Counted from the stretch's first letter, positions 45,915-54,960 are shown. The stretch: DNA of 64,000 nucleotides from JALZAI01 sp038212215 (GCA_038212215.1 JBBQUT010000010.1:62001-126000); one strand, 5' to 3'. The notes: generated by a model not told the origin, from the sequence alone. A program made the numbers and translations.

Positions 45915-47224
45915 CGCACGTCCCACAGCGGCTCGATCGCTGCCCGCAGCATGGCACCGACATCACCGAGGCGGTGCTGCCCGGCACTCACGACCACGCG
46001 TCCATCGACCACGACGGTGTCGACGTCCGCGGCGCTTGCGGCCAGCAACACCTGGCCGGGATCGGCACCAGCGGTGCGCACCGTGTCGAGGCGGACGGCC
46101 ACCAGATCGGCGCGGGCACCGGGTTCGAGCCGCCCTGCTTCGGGCCAGCCGATCGTGTCGTGAGCGGTGAGCGCGGCGAGTAGCTGCCGCGACTGAAAAT
46201 TGCCACGCGTCCGGGTGGCCAGGCGCTGGTCCATCTCCAGCCCACGGGTCTCCTCGATGAGATCGACGACAGCGTTTTGGTCGCTGCCGAGCGAGAGCCG
46301 GACGCCACGAGCGGCGAGCGCGGTTGCGGGACCGATGCCGTCGGCCAGGTCGCGCTCGGTCGTCGGGCAGAAGCAGGCGGCGCTGGCCGCATCGGCGAGC
46401 AACGCGATGTCAGCCGTGCTCACGTGCGTCGCGTGGACCGCCGTCGTCGATGGGCCGATAGCGCCGTGCGCGGCGAGTAGCTGGGTCGGGCTGCGCCCGT
46501 AGAACTGCGCGCACACCTGGTTCTCGGCCGGCTGTTCCGAGACGTGCACATGAAGCGGACGCCCCGCCGCAACGCCAGCGACCTGCGCGAACGCACCGGC
46601 GGGCACTGCCCGCACCGAATGGATCGCAGCACCGATGCGGAATGCCTGCGAGGGCACAAGTTCCGCGATCCGGTCGGACCACGCGTCGACGGTGCCATCG
46701 GAGAAGCGGCGTTGCGTCTCGTCGAGCGGACGATGGCCACTCGCGTCGAGACCACCGCTGAGATAGCAGGTGTCCAACAATGTGACTCGAATTCCGGCAT
46801 CGGCTGCGGCTACCCGCAGAGCCTCGCCCATCACGTTCGGCTCGCTGTAATGCGCGCCGCGCGCATCATGGTGCAGGTAATGGAATTCGCCGACCGATGT
46901 CACGCCGGCGCAGGCCATTTCTGCATATGTCGCACGAGCCAGCGCAAGGAAAGTCGCCGGGTCGAGACGCGCGGCAACGGCGTACATCCGCTCGCGCCAC
47001 GACCAGAATGTGCCGCCTCGGTCGTGGGTGCGCCCACGCATCGCCCGGTGGAAGACGTGGCTGTGGCAGTTCGCGAAACCGGGCAGCACGATGCCGGGCA
47101 GGCGAGTTGCACCGGCCGGCGCGGCACCCACGCTCACCGATGAGAACACGTCTCCTTCGCTGACCAGCAGCACGTCCTGCGCCGGTCCGCTCGGCAACCA
47201 GGCGTGCTCAGCGAACCACCTCAT
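45911..47224 (-). CDS. hutF: formimidoylglutamate deiminase
   Basis: 437-residue amidohydrolase that converts N-formimino-L-glutamate to N-formyl-L-glutamate and ammonia. Zinc ligands in LPGFANCHSHVFHRAMRGRT, HVHVSEQPAENQVC, HATHVSTADIALLADA, and the aspartate in LSLGSDQNAVVDLIEETRGL. Presence of HutF means the five-step histidine route ending in formylglutamate. Overlaps by ATGA with both neighbours. No hutH or hutU lies in the window. Confidence 0.95.
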   Translation of the reverse strand: MRWFAEHAWLPSGPAQDVLLVSEGDVFSSVSVGAAPAGATRLPGIVLPGFANCHSHVFHRAMRGRTHDRGGTFWSWRERMYAVAARLDPATFLALARATYAEMACAGVTSVGEFHYLHHDARGAHYSEPNVMGEALRVAAADAGIRVTLLDTCYLSGGLDASGHRPLDETQRRFSDGTVDAWSDRIAELVPSQAFRIGAAIHSVRAVPAGAFAQVAGVAAGRPLHVHVSEQPAENQVCAQFYGRSPTQLLAAHGAIGPSTTAVHATHVSTADIALLADAASAACFCPTTERDLADGIGPATALAARGVRLSLGSDQNAVVDLIEETRGLEMDQRLATRTRGNFQSRQLLAALTAHDTIGWPEAGRLEPGARADLVAVRLDTVRTAGADPGQVLLAASAADVDTVVVDGRVVVSAGQHRLGDVGAMLRAAIEPLWDVR

Positions 47225-48456
47225 CCGGCAAGCTCCGCGAGAACCTCCGCAAGGGCGGCGACCCCGGCGACGCAGTCGGCAGGTTCGGCAAATTCCGACG
47301 GCGAGTGCGACACCCCACTCGGGTTGCGCACGAACAGCATCGCCGACGAAATCCCTGACGCTGCAAGGATGCCGGCGTCATGCCCGGCACCTGTCGCGAG
47401 GACGGGCGCATCGCCGAGTAGCGCAGCCAGGCGCATCGTGAGTACCGGGTCGAATTCAGTGACGTCGGTCCACGATTCCTCGTCGACCGTGCCGGCGTGC
47501 TCGCGGGCGGTGGCCGTCCAATCGGCGACCATCGCGCGCACGGTGTCGGCGTCGCCGCCGCGCGCGTCCAGCCAGGCGGTCACGCGCGACGGGATCGCGT
47601 TCACCCCGTTCGGCTCGACGACCACCTTGCCGCACGTCGCGAGACCGTCGTGGCGTTCGGCCGCAGCCCGCGCCGTCTGCACGATCGCGGCAAGACCGAT
47701 CATCGGATCGTGTCGGTCGCGCAATCGCGTCGTACCGGCGTGATTTGCCTCGCCACGCAGCTCTAAGCGCCAGCGGCCGTGCGGCCAGATCGCCGACGCC
47801 AGGCCCACCGCGTGCCCGGTATCGACCAAGCCGCAGCCCTGTTCGACATGCAGTTCGATGAACGTGCCGACCCGGCGCAGGGCCTCCTCGTCGCGGCCGA
47901 TGTCGGCGATGCGCAGCCCGGAGTGCGTCATCGCCTCGCCCAGCGTCGCGCCGTCGGCGTCGCACAGCGCCAGCGCACGCGACGTGGCCATCGCGCCGGT
48001 CAACAGCCGCGAGCCCATACACGCCACGCCGAAGCGAGCCCCCTCCTCGTCGGCAAACGCTGCCACCCCGACCGGTCGCGCGGGCGTGATTCCCTTCGCG
48101 CGCAGGGCATCGACGGCGGCGAAAGCGGAGACGACGCCGAGCGGTCCGTCGAATGCGCCACCGTCCGGGACGGAATCCAAGTGCGAGCCGAGGACGACGC
48201 CGCGGCCCGCTGCATGGCCGCCCCCGTCTTGGCCGCCCCCGTCTTGGCCGCGGTCGTCGGGATCGCCCCACCACGCCCATTGGTTGCCGGCCCGGTCCAC
48301 GCATACGTCCAGGCCGCGGGCCTGCGCCTGGGCGCGGAACCATTCGCGCAACTGCGCATCCACGCCCGTCCAGGCGAAGCGGCGGTATCCGCCGGTCCGA
48401 CGGTCACGTCCGATCGGCTCCAGATCGGCCCACATCTGCGCGAAGCTCGATGTCAT
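47221..48456 (-). CDS. M20-family amidohydrolase (allantoate/N-carbamoyl amino acid type) in the hut operon
   Basis: 411-residue metallo-amidohydrolase. Metal and dimer motifs: VLGSHLDSVPDGGAFDGPLG, FADEEGARFGVACMGSRLL, ELHVEQGCGLVDTGHAVGLA, and the C-terminal TGAGHDAGILA with NPSGVSHSPSEFAEPAD. This subgroup is annotated as allantoate amidohydrolase or N-carbamoyl-L-amino-acid hydrolase. Its coupling (ATGA) to hutF, with no hutG/N-formylglutamate deformylase visible, suggests that it deformylates N-formylglutamate here; this is inference. A GGGQDGGGQD insertion near residue 75 comes from a 15-bp DNA duplication. Confidence 0.85.
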   Translation of the reverse strand: MTSSFAQMWADLEPIGRDRRTGGYRRFAWTGVDAQLREWFRAQAQARGLDVCVDRAGNQWAWWGDPDDRGQDGGGQDGGGHAAGRGVVLGSHLDSVPDGGAFDGPLGVVSAFAAVDALRAKGITPARPVGVAAFADEEGARFGVACMGSRLLTGAMATSRALALCDADGATLGEAMTHSGLRIADIGRDEEALRRVGTFIELHVEQGCGLVDTGHAVGLASAIWPHGRWRLELRGEANHAGTTRLRDRHDPMIGLAAIVQTARAAAERHDGLATCGKVVVEPNGVNAIPSRVTAWLDARGGDADTVRAMVADWTATAREHAGTVDEESWTDVTEFDPVLTMRLAALLGDAPVLATGAGHDAGILAASGISSAMLFVRNPSGVSHSPSEFAEPADCVAGVAALAEVLAELAG

Positions 48457-48510
48457 CGCGTCAGTTCACCCCCATTCGCGACCGGGGCCATGCCGGCGCG
48501 CGGACCTTGC

Positions 48511-48819
48511 TCAGTTCGCGAGCGGAAGGCGGGCAGCGACCTCGTCCACAATCTGGGCGAGGTGCAGGTCGAGGCCGGTCACCCCGCCGGCACTGTGCGT
48601 CGCCAGAGTCACGTCCACCCACCGCCAGCGCAGTGCGAGGTCGGGGTGGTGGTCCATTTCTTCGCAGCGCGGCGCCAGCAAGTTGATGAACTGGACCGCC
48701 GTGGTGAAATCGGCGAATTCGATCGAGCGGCGGAGCTGTTCGGTGCCGGCCGACCAATCGCCGTGCAGGCTTTGTGCTCCCGCCTTCACCTGGTCTTCGT
48801 TCAGCAACTCGGCAGCCAT
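48511..48819 (-). CDS. 4a-hydroxytetrahydrobiopterin dehydratase (pterin-4a-carbinolamine dehydratase)
   Basis: 102-residue PCD/DCoH protein. FADFTTAVQFINLLAPRCEE followed by MDHHPDLALRWRWVDVTLAT holds the catalytic histidines, and THSAGGVTGLDLHLAQIVDE is the conserved helix. It recycles pterin cofactor or acts in pterin metabolism; no aromatic hydroxylase is adjacent. ATG 48819. It lies 54 bp upstream of the hut operon on the same strand and could share its promoter. Confidence 0.92.
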   Translation of the reverse strand: MAAELLNEDQVKAGAQSLHGDWSAGTEQLRRSIEFADFTTAVQFINLLAPRCEEMDHHPDLALRWRWVDVTLATHSAGGVTGLDLHLAQIVDEVAARLPLAN

Positions 48820-48908
48820 GAGCAGCACAATAGCGCGGCGCGTAACCTCGGCCCGGTGATCATGCATTCAAGCTTTCGGCGGGCGAGCGCAATGCTGCGA
48901 GGACCGGT

Positions 48909-49520
48909 ATGACCGAACGGCTGGTCTGGATCGATTGTGAGATGACCGGGCTGGAACTGGCGCGCGACGCTCTCATCGAGGTCGCCGTGCTGGTTACCGA
49001 AGCCGACCTGACGCTGGTTGACGACGGTCTGGATGTGATCATCCACGTAGCCGACGACGTGCTCGACACGATGGTGCCGTTCGTCCGCGACATGCACGCC
49101 ACTTCCGGGCTGACCGAGGCAGTGCGCAGCGCCACGACGACGCTCGGCGAGGCGGAAAGACTTGTCCTCGACTACGTCAAGAGCCATTTGCCCGAGCCGA
49201 AGTCGGCGCCGCTGTGCGGCAACTCCATCGCGACCGATCGCGGTTTCCTGGCTCGAGATATGCCGTCGCTGGATGAGCACCTGCATTACCGGATGATTGA
49301 TGTTTCCTCGATCAAGGAGCTGGCCAAGCGCTGGTACCCGCGCATCTACCAGGCACAGCCGGCCAAGGGCCTGGCGCACCGGGCCCTCGCCGACATCCGC
49401 GAGAGCCTGCAGGAACTCGACTACTACCGGCGCGCGCTTTTCGTGGCGCAGCCGGGGCCCACGTTGCCCGAAGCGAAGGCGATAGCTGCCGAGATCATGG
49501 GGGCCCGCCCCATCGGGTAG
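48909..49520 (+). CDS. orn: oligoribonuclease
   Basis: 203-residue DEDDh 3'-5' exoribonuclease that finishes RNA decay and pGpG breakdown. Exo I LVWIDCEMTGLELARDALIE, Exo II with LCGNSIATDRGFLARDMPSL, Exo III GLAHRALADIRESLQELDYY. Full family length; ATG 48909. Divergent from the pterin dehydratase gene, followed 45 bp later by tRNA-His. Confidence 0.97.
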   Translation: MTERLVWIDCEMTGLELARDALIEVAVLVTEADLTLVDDGLDVIIHVADDVLDTMVPFVRDMHATSGLTEAVRSATTTLGEAERLVLDYVKSHLPEPKSAPLCGNSIATDRGFLARDMPSLDEHLHYRMIDVSSIKELAKRWYPRIYQAQPAKGLAHRALADIRESLQELDYYRRALFVAQPGPTLPEAKAIAAEIMGARPIG

Positions 49521-49565
49521 CCCGCCCGTATACGCTGGGCCGGCTCGGCGCGTGCGCCGAACATG

Positions 49566-49638
49566 GTGGGTGTAGCTCAGCTGGTAGAGCACTGGGTTGT
49601 GGTCCCAGGGGCCGCGGGTTCAAGTCCCGTCACTCACC
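49566..49638 (+). tRNA. tRNA-His (anticodon GTG)
   Basis: Acceptor GTGGGTG/CACTCAC, anticodon arm CTGGG-TTGTGGT-CCCAG (anticodon GTG), T-arm GCGGG-TTCAAGT-CCCGT. The base before the acceptor (49565) is G and the discriminator is C, the G-1:C73 pair special to tRNA-His. CCA not encoded. Confidence 0.95.
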
Positions 49639-49677
49639 CCGTAGTGGTTCGGTCTAGCGCCGTGCCGCTGATGTCGG

Positions 49678-49711
49678 GCTCTCGCGGACGGAACTGTCCG
49701 TCCGCGAGAGC
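49678..49711 (+). other. 14-bp hairpin with a six-nucleotide loop in the ANTAR gene leader
   Basis: Arms 49678-49691 and 49698-49711 (GCTCTCGCGGACGG/CCGTCCGCGAGAGC) pair perfectly with loop AACTGT. A weaker hairpin AGCG-CCGTGC-CGCT, also with a six-base loop, lies just 5' at about 49656-49669. The arrangement precedes the GAF-ANTAR ATG by 17 bp. It could be an ANTAR RNA target or the terminator of tRNA-His. Confidence 0.6.
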
Positions 49712-49728
49712 ACACGGTTGGGGGACCG

Positions 49729-50463
49729 ATGGTCGCTAGCCAAGCAAGCACCGCGGCCGAGGCAGTGACGATGCTCGCCGAACTGGCGGGTGCGCTTGCC
49801 GACGCTCCCTCGCTCGATGACATGCTCCAGCGCGCCCTGACGTTGGCGATCGAGATCGTGCCCGGCTGCGAGCAGGCCGGCATTTCCTTGCAAATCGGTC
49901 GGCGAATCCAGACGCCGGCGAGCGTGGGGCCGCTCGCCGCAGCATGCGACCGGCTGCAGGAGCAACTCGGCGTCGGCCCCTGCGTCACCGCGCTGCGCGA
50001 ATCCGACACCGTGCGCATCGACGACATATTGACCGACAATCGCTGGCCGCAATTCCGCGAGGGAGCAATACAGCTCGGCCTGCGCAGTATGTTCGCCTGC
50101 CGCTTGGCTACCAAGCTCGACCGGCTCGGGGCCCTGAATCTCTACTCCACCGCCCCGTCTGCGTTCCACGACGACACCGACGCGATCGCGCTCGCGTACG
50201 CAACACACGTCGGCTTGGCGTTGTCAGCGCTGGACAAAGAGACGAATCTGCAGCGCGCGCTGGATAGCAGAGAGGTCATTGGCCAGGCCATGGGCATTCT
50301 CATGGAGCGCCACCGCGTCACGGCGACCCAGGGTTTCGACCTATTGGTGCATGTATCGCAACTGAGCAACGTCAAGCTGCGCGATATCGCCGACCATCTG
50401 GTGCGCACCGGCTCGCTGCCCGCGATGCCCGGTCGTGCCGTCCAGTCCGGTCGGCCGCGTTAG
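49729..50463 (+). CDS. GAF-ANTAR domain RNA-binding regulator
   Basis: 244-residue protein. The GAF sensor domain is at residues 15-165 (LDDMLQRALTLAIEIVPGCE; EQLGVGPCVTALRESDTVRI; LGALNLYSTAPSAFHDDTDA). The C-terminal ANTAR domain has ALDSREVIGQAMGILMERHR, VTATQGFDLLVHVSQLSNVK and LRDIADHLVRTGSLP. ANTAR proteins bind tandem hexaloop hairpins in mRNA leaders and prevent termination; the signal of this GAF is unknown. ATG 49729 with GGGGG upstream. Its last 122 bp overlap the 3' end of the opposite-strand F420 oxidoreductase gene. Confidence 0.93.
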   Translation: MVASQASTAAEAVTMLAELAGALADAPSLDDMLQRALTLAIEIVPGCEQAGISLQIGRRIQTPASVGPLAAACDRLQEQLGVGPCVTALRESDTVRIDDILTDNRWPQFREGAIQLGLRSMFACRLATKLDRLGALNLYSTAPSAFHDDTDAIALAYATHVGLALSALDKETNLQRALDSREVIGQAMGILMERHRVTATQGFDLLVHVSQLSNVKLRDIADHLVRTGSLPAMPGRAVQSGRPR

Positions 50464-51426
50464 CCAGTTCTGCTTCAGAGTTCGACGGAGCGCCGGCAGC
50501 AGCTCTTTTCCGGCCCAATCGAGGAATTCCGGGTGCGTCTGTCCGCCAATCTGCACGATCGCGACATCTGTGAATCCAGCGTCGACGAAGTCCCGCACCG
50601 CGGCAACGTGCGCGTCGATGTCTGGGCCACACGGGATGGATTGCGCAACGTCTTCCGGACGGACGGATTGCCTCGCGGCATCGAAGGCAGCTGTGCCCGG
50701 CAGTTCGGCATTGACCTTCCAGCCACCTCCGAACCAGCGGAAAAGGTCGTGGGCGCGCGCGATCGCGTCGTCCTTCGAGGACGGATCCCAGCTGATCAGC
50801 ACCTGGCCGATGCGGCGCTTGCCTGCACCGCCGGCTGCCTCGAACTGGTTGGTAAGTTCTGCATCCGGTTCGACGGCGATCATCGCGTCGGCGTAGTTTG
50901 CCGCGAGCCGGATCGACTTCGCCCCGGAGACTGCGACACCGATCTTGGGTGGTTCGAGCGCAACGTCCCAGAGCTTCGCGCTGTCCACCCGCAAGTGTGT
51001 GCCAGCGAAGTTGACGTAGTCGCCGCTGAACAGCTCCGTGATGATGTGCAGAGCTTCGTCAAACATCTCGTGCCGTATGTTGGCCGGTGGCCACCCGCGC
51101 CCGACGACATGCTCGTTGAGGTTCTCGCCCGCGCCGAGTCCGAGTAGGAACCGCCCGTCACTGAGCAAGCCCAAGGTCGCTGCCTGCTGGGCGACCAGAG
51201 CAGGGTGATAACGCATGATCGGGCACGTCACGTACGTCATCAACTCGACGCGCTCGGTCACCTGCGCGACGGCGCCGAGGGTGGTCCAGGCGTTCGGCGC
51301 GTGCCCCATGCTGTCCAGCCACGGAAAGTAGTGGTCGCTCATGACTTCGAAGTCGAAGCCAGCCTCCTCGGCCTGCGCGGCGTAGCGCACGACGTCCTTG
51401 GGACCGGCCTGTTCGTCATCAACGTG
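50341..51426 (-). pseudogene. LLM-class F420-dependent oxidoreductase with N-terminal frameshift
   Basis: TIM-barrel F420 enzyme of the TIGR03557 (F420-dependent glucose-6-phosphate-dehydrogenase-like) group: EAGFDFEVMSDHYFPWLDSM, LMTYVTCPIMRYHPALVAQQ, RFLLGLGAGENLNEHVVGRG. The main frame starts only at GTG 51390 (349 aa). The family N-terminus is encoded just upstream but one frame off: ATG at about 51426 gives MTRIGYTLMT, then EQAGPKDVVRYAAQAEEAGF continues in the main frame, so one base is missing near 51400. The C-terminus also runs 39 residues past the usual end, into the ANTAR gene. Probably non-functional or weakly expressed from GTG 51390. Confidence 0.7.
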
Positions 51427-51651
51427 TAGCCGATACGTGTCATGCCGAACTCGTACCGCGGAGACTTTCCAGTTATCGCGGCTGTGGCCACGTCGCTCGA
51501 CGCTGACCGCTACGGTTCATCGCGCACCGCGTTGAACGTTACTCGTGAAGCTTTCCTTGATCGAACGCCGATGCTCACGCGGGTTGCGATGATTTTCGGT
51601 GGCATCACGCCAACTGCGTACCGAACACGTCGAACAGAACGGAATCGACCG

Positions 51652-53535
51652 ATGACGGATCCGCTGCCGAGAGCATCGGTGTGGCGAGATGGGACGTCGT
51701 GGGCGCGCCGCCGCTCGGCACCCTTTCGAGCGTTCGTGCAAACCGAATCCGGAAGCGCCGGCATCCTCGTCACGGCAGTGGTCGCCGCGCTCGTGTGGGT
51801 GAACGCGGCCGCGTCCTCCTACGAGTCGTTCTGGCACATCGTCTTCTCGATCCGCGTCGGAACCGTCGGGATCAGCCACGATCTGCGCACCTGGCTCAAC
51901 AGCGGGCTGATGACATTCTTCTTTCTGGTTGTCGGTCTCGAAGCTCGCAGGGAGTTCGACCTGGGCGATCTCCGCGAACGGCGCCGCTTCATTCTCCCGC
52001 TCGCCGGCGGCATCGTCGCCATGGTCATCCCGGTTCTCATCTACGTCGCGATCAACGCGGGATACCCCAGTGCGCGTGGGTGGGGGGTGGCGATGTCCAC
52101 CGATACCGCCCTCGCGCTCGGGCTGCTGGCCCTGCTCGGTCGAAACGTCCCGGATCGGGTGCGCGTATTCCTGCTGACACTCTTCGTCGTCGACGATCTT
52201 GCCGCGTTGCTCGTCATCGCCGCCGTGTACAGCGAGCGCATCGCGGTGGCGCCGCTGCTGCTCGCCGTTGCGACCTTCGCGGTTCTGCTCACCGCGACGT
52301 CGCTCGGGATACGGGGTCGCTCGCTCTACGCCAACCTCGGGATCGTGATCTGGACGGCTCTGCTGGCGAGCGGCGTCGACCCGGTCGTGGCCGGCCTGGC
52401 CATCGGCCTGTCCGCTACCGCCTACACCCCAACTCGTGGCGACCTGGAAGAGGCCACCGGACTGGTGCGGCTGTTCCGCGAACAACCCACTCCGGAACTC
52501 GCGCGCTCCGCGACAGCGGGACTCACCTCCGCCCTCTCCCCCAATGCCCGGCTGCAAGTCGTATTCCACCCGCTGACCAGCTACGTCATCGTCCCGCTGT
52601 TCGCTCTCGCCAACGCCGGAATCTCTCTAGACGCCAGCTTTCTCGCCCACGCGTACACCACTCCGATCACCCTGGGCGTGATCATCGGGTACGTCGTCGG
52701 AAAGCCGATCGCGGTGGTCAGCACGTCCTGGCTGGTCACCAGGCTAAGTCGCGGGCGGGTGCGTGCCCCGGTCGGATGGGCCGCAGTCATCGGCAGCGGC
52801 ACCATCGCCGGTATCGGCTTCACCGTGGCGCTATTGATCGCGGCGCGCGCTTTCCATGGTGCCGAACTTGCCGAGGCGAAACTTGGGGCGCTGTCGGCCG
52901 CTGCGATCGCCGCAGTGCTGACGTGGACGGTGTACCGCCTGGTCGAACTTCTGCCGCCAGCCCGTAAGGCACGCGCGTTGCTCGGCGATGCAAGTCTGAT
53001 CCAGGACCTCATTCCTGAGGTAGATCCCGACAGTGACCACCTGCGCGGCCCGGCTGACGCCTCGATCACGGTCATCGAATTTGGCGACTTCGAATGCCCC
53101 TATTGCGGCCGAGCCGAGGCAGTCGTGCGCGATCTGCTCAGCGATCGCGACGTCCGCTACGTCTGGCGTCATCTTCCGCTCACCGATGTACATCCGCGGG
53201 CGCAACTTGCCGCCGAGGCCAGCGAGGCCGCTGCTGCGCAAGGCGCTTTCTGGGCGATGCACGACCTGCTCTTCGCCCACCAGGACCGGCTGAGCCCGGC
53301 CGACCTCGTTGGCTACGCCGACGAACTCGGCCTGGACGTCACGCAATTCCGCGAGGATCTGCGACGGCACGTTTACGAGGCTCGGATCGCCCAGGATGTC
53401 GAATCGGCCGACCTGAGCGGCGTCGCGGGCACCCCGACGTTCTTCGTCAACGGGCAGCGTCACTACGGCGCCTACGACATCGCAACACTCACAGCGGCGG
53501 TCAAGACCGAGCGCGCCAGGGCCAAGATCCATTGA
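51652..53535 (+). CDS. nhaA: NhaA-type Na+/H+ antiporter fused to a C-terminal DsbA-like domain
   Basis: 627-residue fusion. Residues 25-440 are NhaA with about 12 membrane helices: SGLMTFFFLVVGLEARREFD, GWGVAMSTDTALALGLLALL, and the ion-binding double aspartate in FLLTLFVVDDLAALLVIAAV. From about residue 470 a thioredoxin-like domain begins: ITVIEFGDFECPYCGRAEAV with redox motif CPYC, and ending SGVAGTPTFFVNGQRHYGAY with the cis-proline. Fusion of this kind occurs in other actinobacteria. No stop or frameshift separates the halves. ATG 51652 is preferred because upstream residues are unlike NhaA. Confidence 0.92.
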   Translation: MTDPLPRASVWRDGTSWARRRSAPFRAFVQTESGSAGILVTAVVAALVWVNAAASSYESFWHIVFSIRVGTVGISHDLRTWLNSGLMTFFFLVVGLEARREFDLGDLRERRRFILPLAGGIVAMVIPVLIYVAINAGYPSARGWGVAMSTDTALALGLLALLGRNVPDRVRVFLLTLFVVDDLAALLVIAAVYSERIAVAPLLLAVATFAVLLTATSLGIRGRSLYANLGIVIWTALLASGVDPVVAGLAIGLSATAYTPTRGDLEEATGLVRLFREQPTPELARSATAGLTSALSPNARLQVVFHPLTSYVIVPLFALANAGISLDASFLAHAYTTPITLGVIIGYVVGKPIAVVSTSWLVTRLSRGRVRAPVGWAAVIGSGTIAGIGFTVALLIAARAFHGAELAEAKLGALSAAAIAAVLTWTVYRLVELLPPARKARALLGDASLIQDLIPEVDPDSDHLRGPADASITVIEFGDFECPYCGRAEAVVRDLLSDRDVRYVWRHLPLTDVHPRAQLAAEASEAAAAQGAFWAMHDLLFAHQDRLSPADLVGYADELGLDVTQFREDLRRHVYEARIAQDVESADLSGVAGTPTFFVNGQRHYGAYDIATLTAAVKTERARAKIH

Positions 53536-53653
53536 CTCGCACCCAGCTAACGAGTGCGAGCCGCCAATTCATTTCGGTCGATGGATTGACTTCGCCCCGG
53601 CGCCGAAACCTCCAACGCCCCCCGGAGCGTCACGCTCGACTGCCCTACGAACT

Positions 53654-54694
53654 TCACTCGTCGGCGAGGACGCGGCCGTAGCGTGCTCGTACCCGGTCGC
53701 GCATCTGCTCGTTCTCGCGCGAAACGGGCTGAATGAAGAATTCGTCGATCTCTTCGAAAACGCTGCGCAGATCCTCATCGATCCGTGCACACGCCGACTC
53801 CATCTGGCCGGCGCTGACCTCATCGGCGAAGTCGGCCCGCACGCACACGAGCACCTTTCCCGCGCCGGTCAGCATGCTCAGCAGGTCGACGACGTCGACG
53901 ATCTCTTCTTCGCTCTCCAGCCGCTTCTCGATCGCGCGCAGCAGCCGCGGATCGGCCTGCTTACCGATGAGCAATTCCTGGCAGGCGCGTGCGAGCACGA
54001 ATGCGACCACGAGCAGAAGCGCGCCGATCACGAGCGAGGCGATCCCGTCCCACATCGCGTTTCCGGTCAGCTGATGCAGGCCGACACCGGTTGCGGCTAC
54101 CACGAGGCCGATCAGCGCGGCGGAGTCCTCCATCGCAACGCTGTTGGTCGTCGGATCCTCTGGCGCGCGGACGAGGCTTGCCACCGAGCGTTGCTGGGTG
54201 CGCGACTGCTGCCGCACCTGGCGAATGGCCTGCGTGAAGGACGTCCCTTCGATGAGAAATGCCAGCGCGAGCACGGGATAGTTGATCCATAGTTCCTTGG
54301 TCGACTCGCCGCTGCCGAGGATGGTGCTCAGGCCTTGATAGACCGAAAACGCAGCCCCCGACACGAAGATGGCGCCCGCCGCGAGCAGCGACCAGAAGTA
54401 GCGTTCCTTCCCATACCCGAACGGGTGATCGCGATCAGCCGGCCGATCCGAGCGGCGCAGGGCGACCAGCAACAGCACTTCCGTCGTGCAGTCGCCGACC
54501 GAGTGCGCCGCCTCGGACAGCAGCGCACCCGAGCCGGAGATGAGCCCCGCAACGAGCTTCAACACCCCGACTGCGAAGTTGGCCGCGAGAGCCAGCACAA
54601 CGGTGAACCCGCCTTCGCCGCCCTCCTCCTTCTTGCCGGCGCCGTTCTTGCCGGCCCCATTCTGGTTGGCGCTGCCCGGCTTGTGATCGTTCAT
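53654..54694 (-). CDS. cation diffusion facilitator (SLC30A9-like) transporter
   Basis: 346-residue CDF-family metal/H+ antiporter with six predicted helices. The first metal site is SGALLSEAAHSVGDCTTEVL (H..D), followed by DHPFGYGKERYFW. The second is SVAMEDSAALIGLVVAATGV, where the usual HD pair is ED, as in ZnT9-like CDFs. A cytoplasmic ferredoxin-like domain (residues 240-340) is acidic. The N-terminal 28 residues are Gly/Lys/Asn repeats (NGAGKNGAGKK). ATG 54694. Substrate probably zinc or another divalent ion. Confidence 0.9.
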   Translation of the reverse strand: MNDHKPGSANQNGAGKNGAGKKEEGGEGGFTVVLALAANFAVGVLKLVAGLISGSGALLSEAAHSVGDCTTEVLLLVALRRSDRPADRDHPFGYGKERYFWSLLAAGAIFVSGAAFSVYQGLSTILGSGESTKELWINYPVLALAFLIEGTSFTQAIRQVRQQSRTQQRSVASLVRAPEDPTTNSVAMEDSAALIGLVVAATGVGLHQLTGNAMWDGIASLVIGALLLVVAFVLARACQELLIGKQADPRLLRAIEKRLESEEEIVDVVDLLSMLTGAGKVLVCVRADFADEVSAGQMESACARIDEDLRSVFEEIDEFFIQPVSRENEQMRDRVRARYGRVLADE

Positions 54695-54887
54695 GAGGGG
54701 GCATGGCCTTCGGCGGTCGGAGCGAAGCGAGGAGCGGTCACCGTCTTGCCTTACCCGCGAGCCCCAGCGGCTATCGCCAGGGTGACCGGACCGGCACGCG
54801 AACGACATCCGTGCGGACGGTCCCGGCCCCGCCGAAGCGTGCTAACGTCTGTTTCCGGCTCACTTCGGTGGGCCGAATTCGCGCAAA

Positions 54888-54950
<63 letters not shown>

Positions 54951-54960
<10 letters not shown>

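Noticed and set aside
47779..48912. Long plus-strand frame over the M20 hydrolase and pterin dehydratase
   Set aside because: Antisense to two genes with clear catalytic motifs; its composition is that of a shadow frame.
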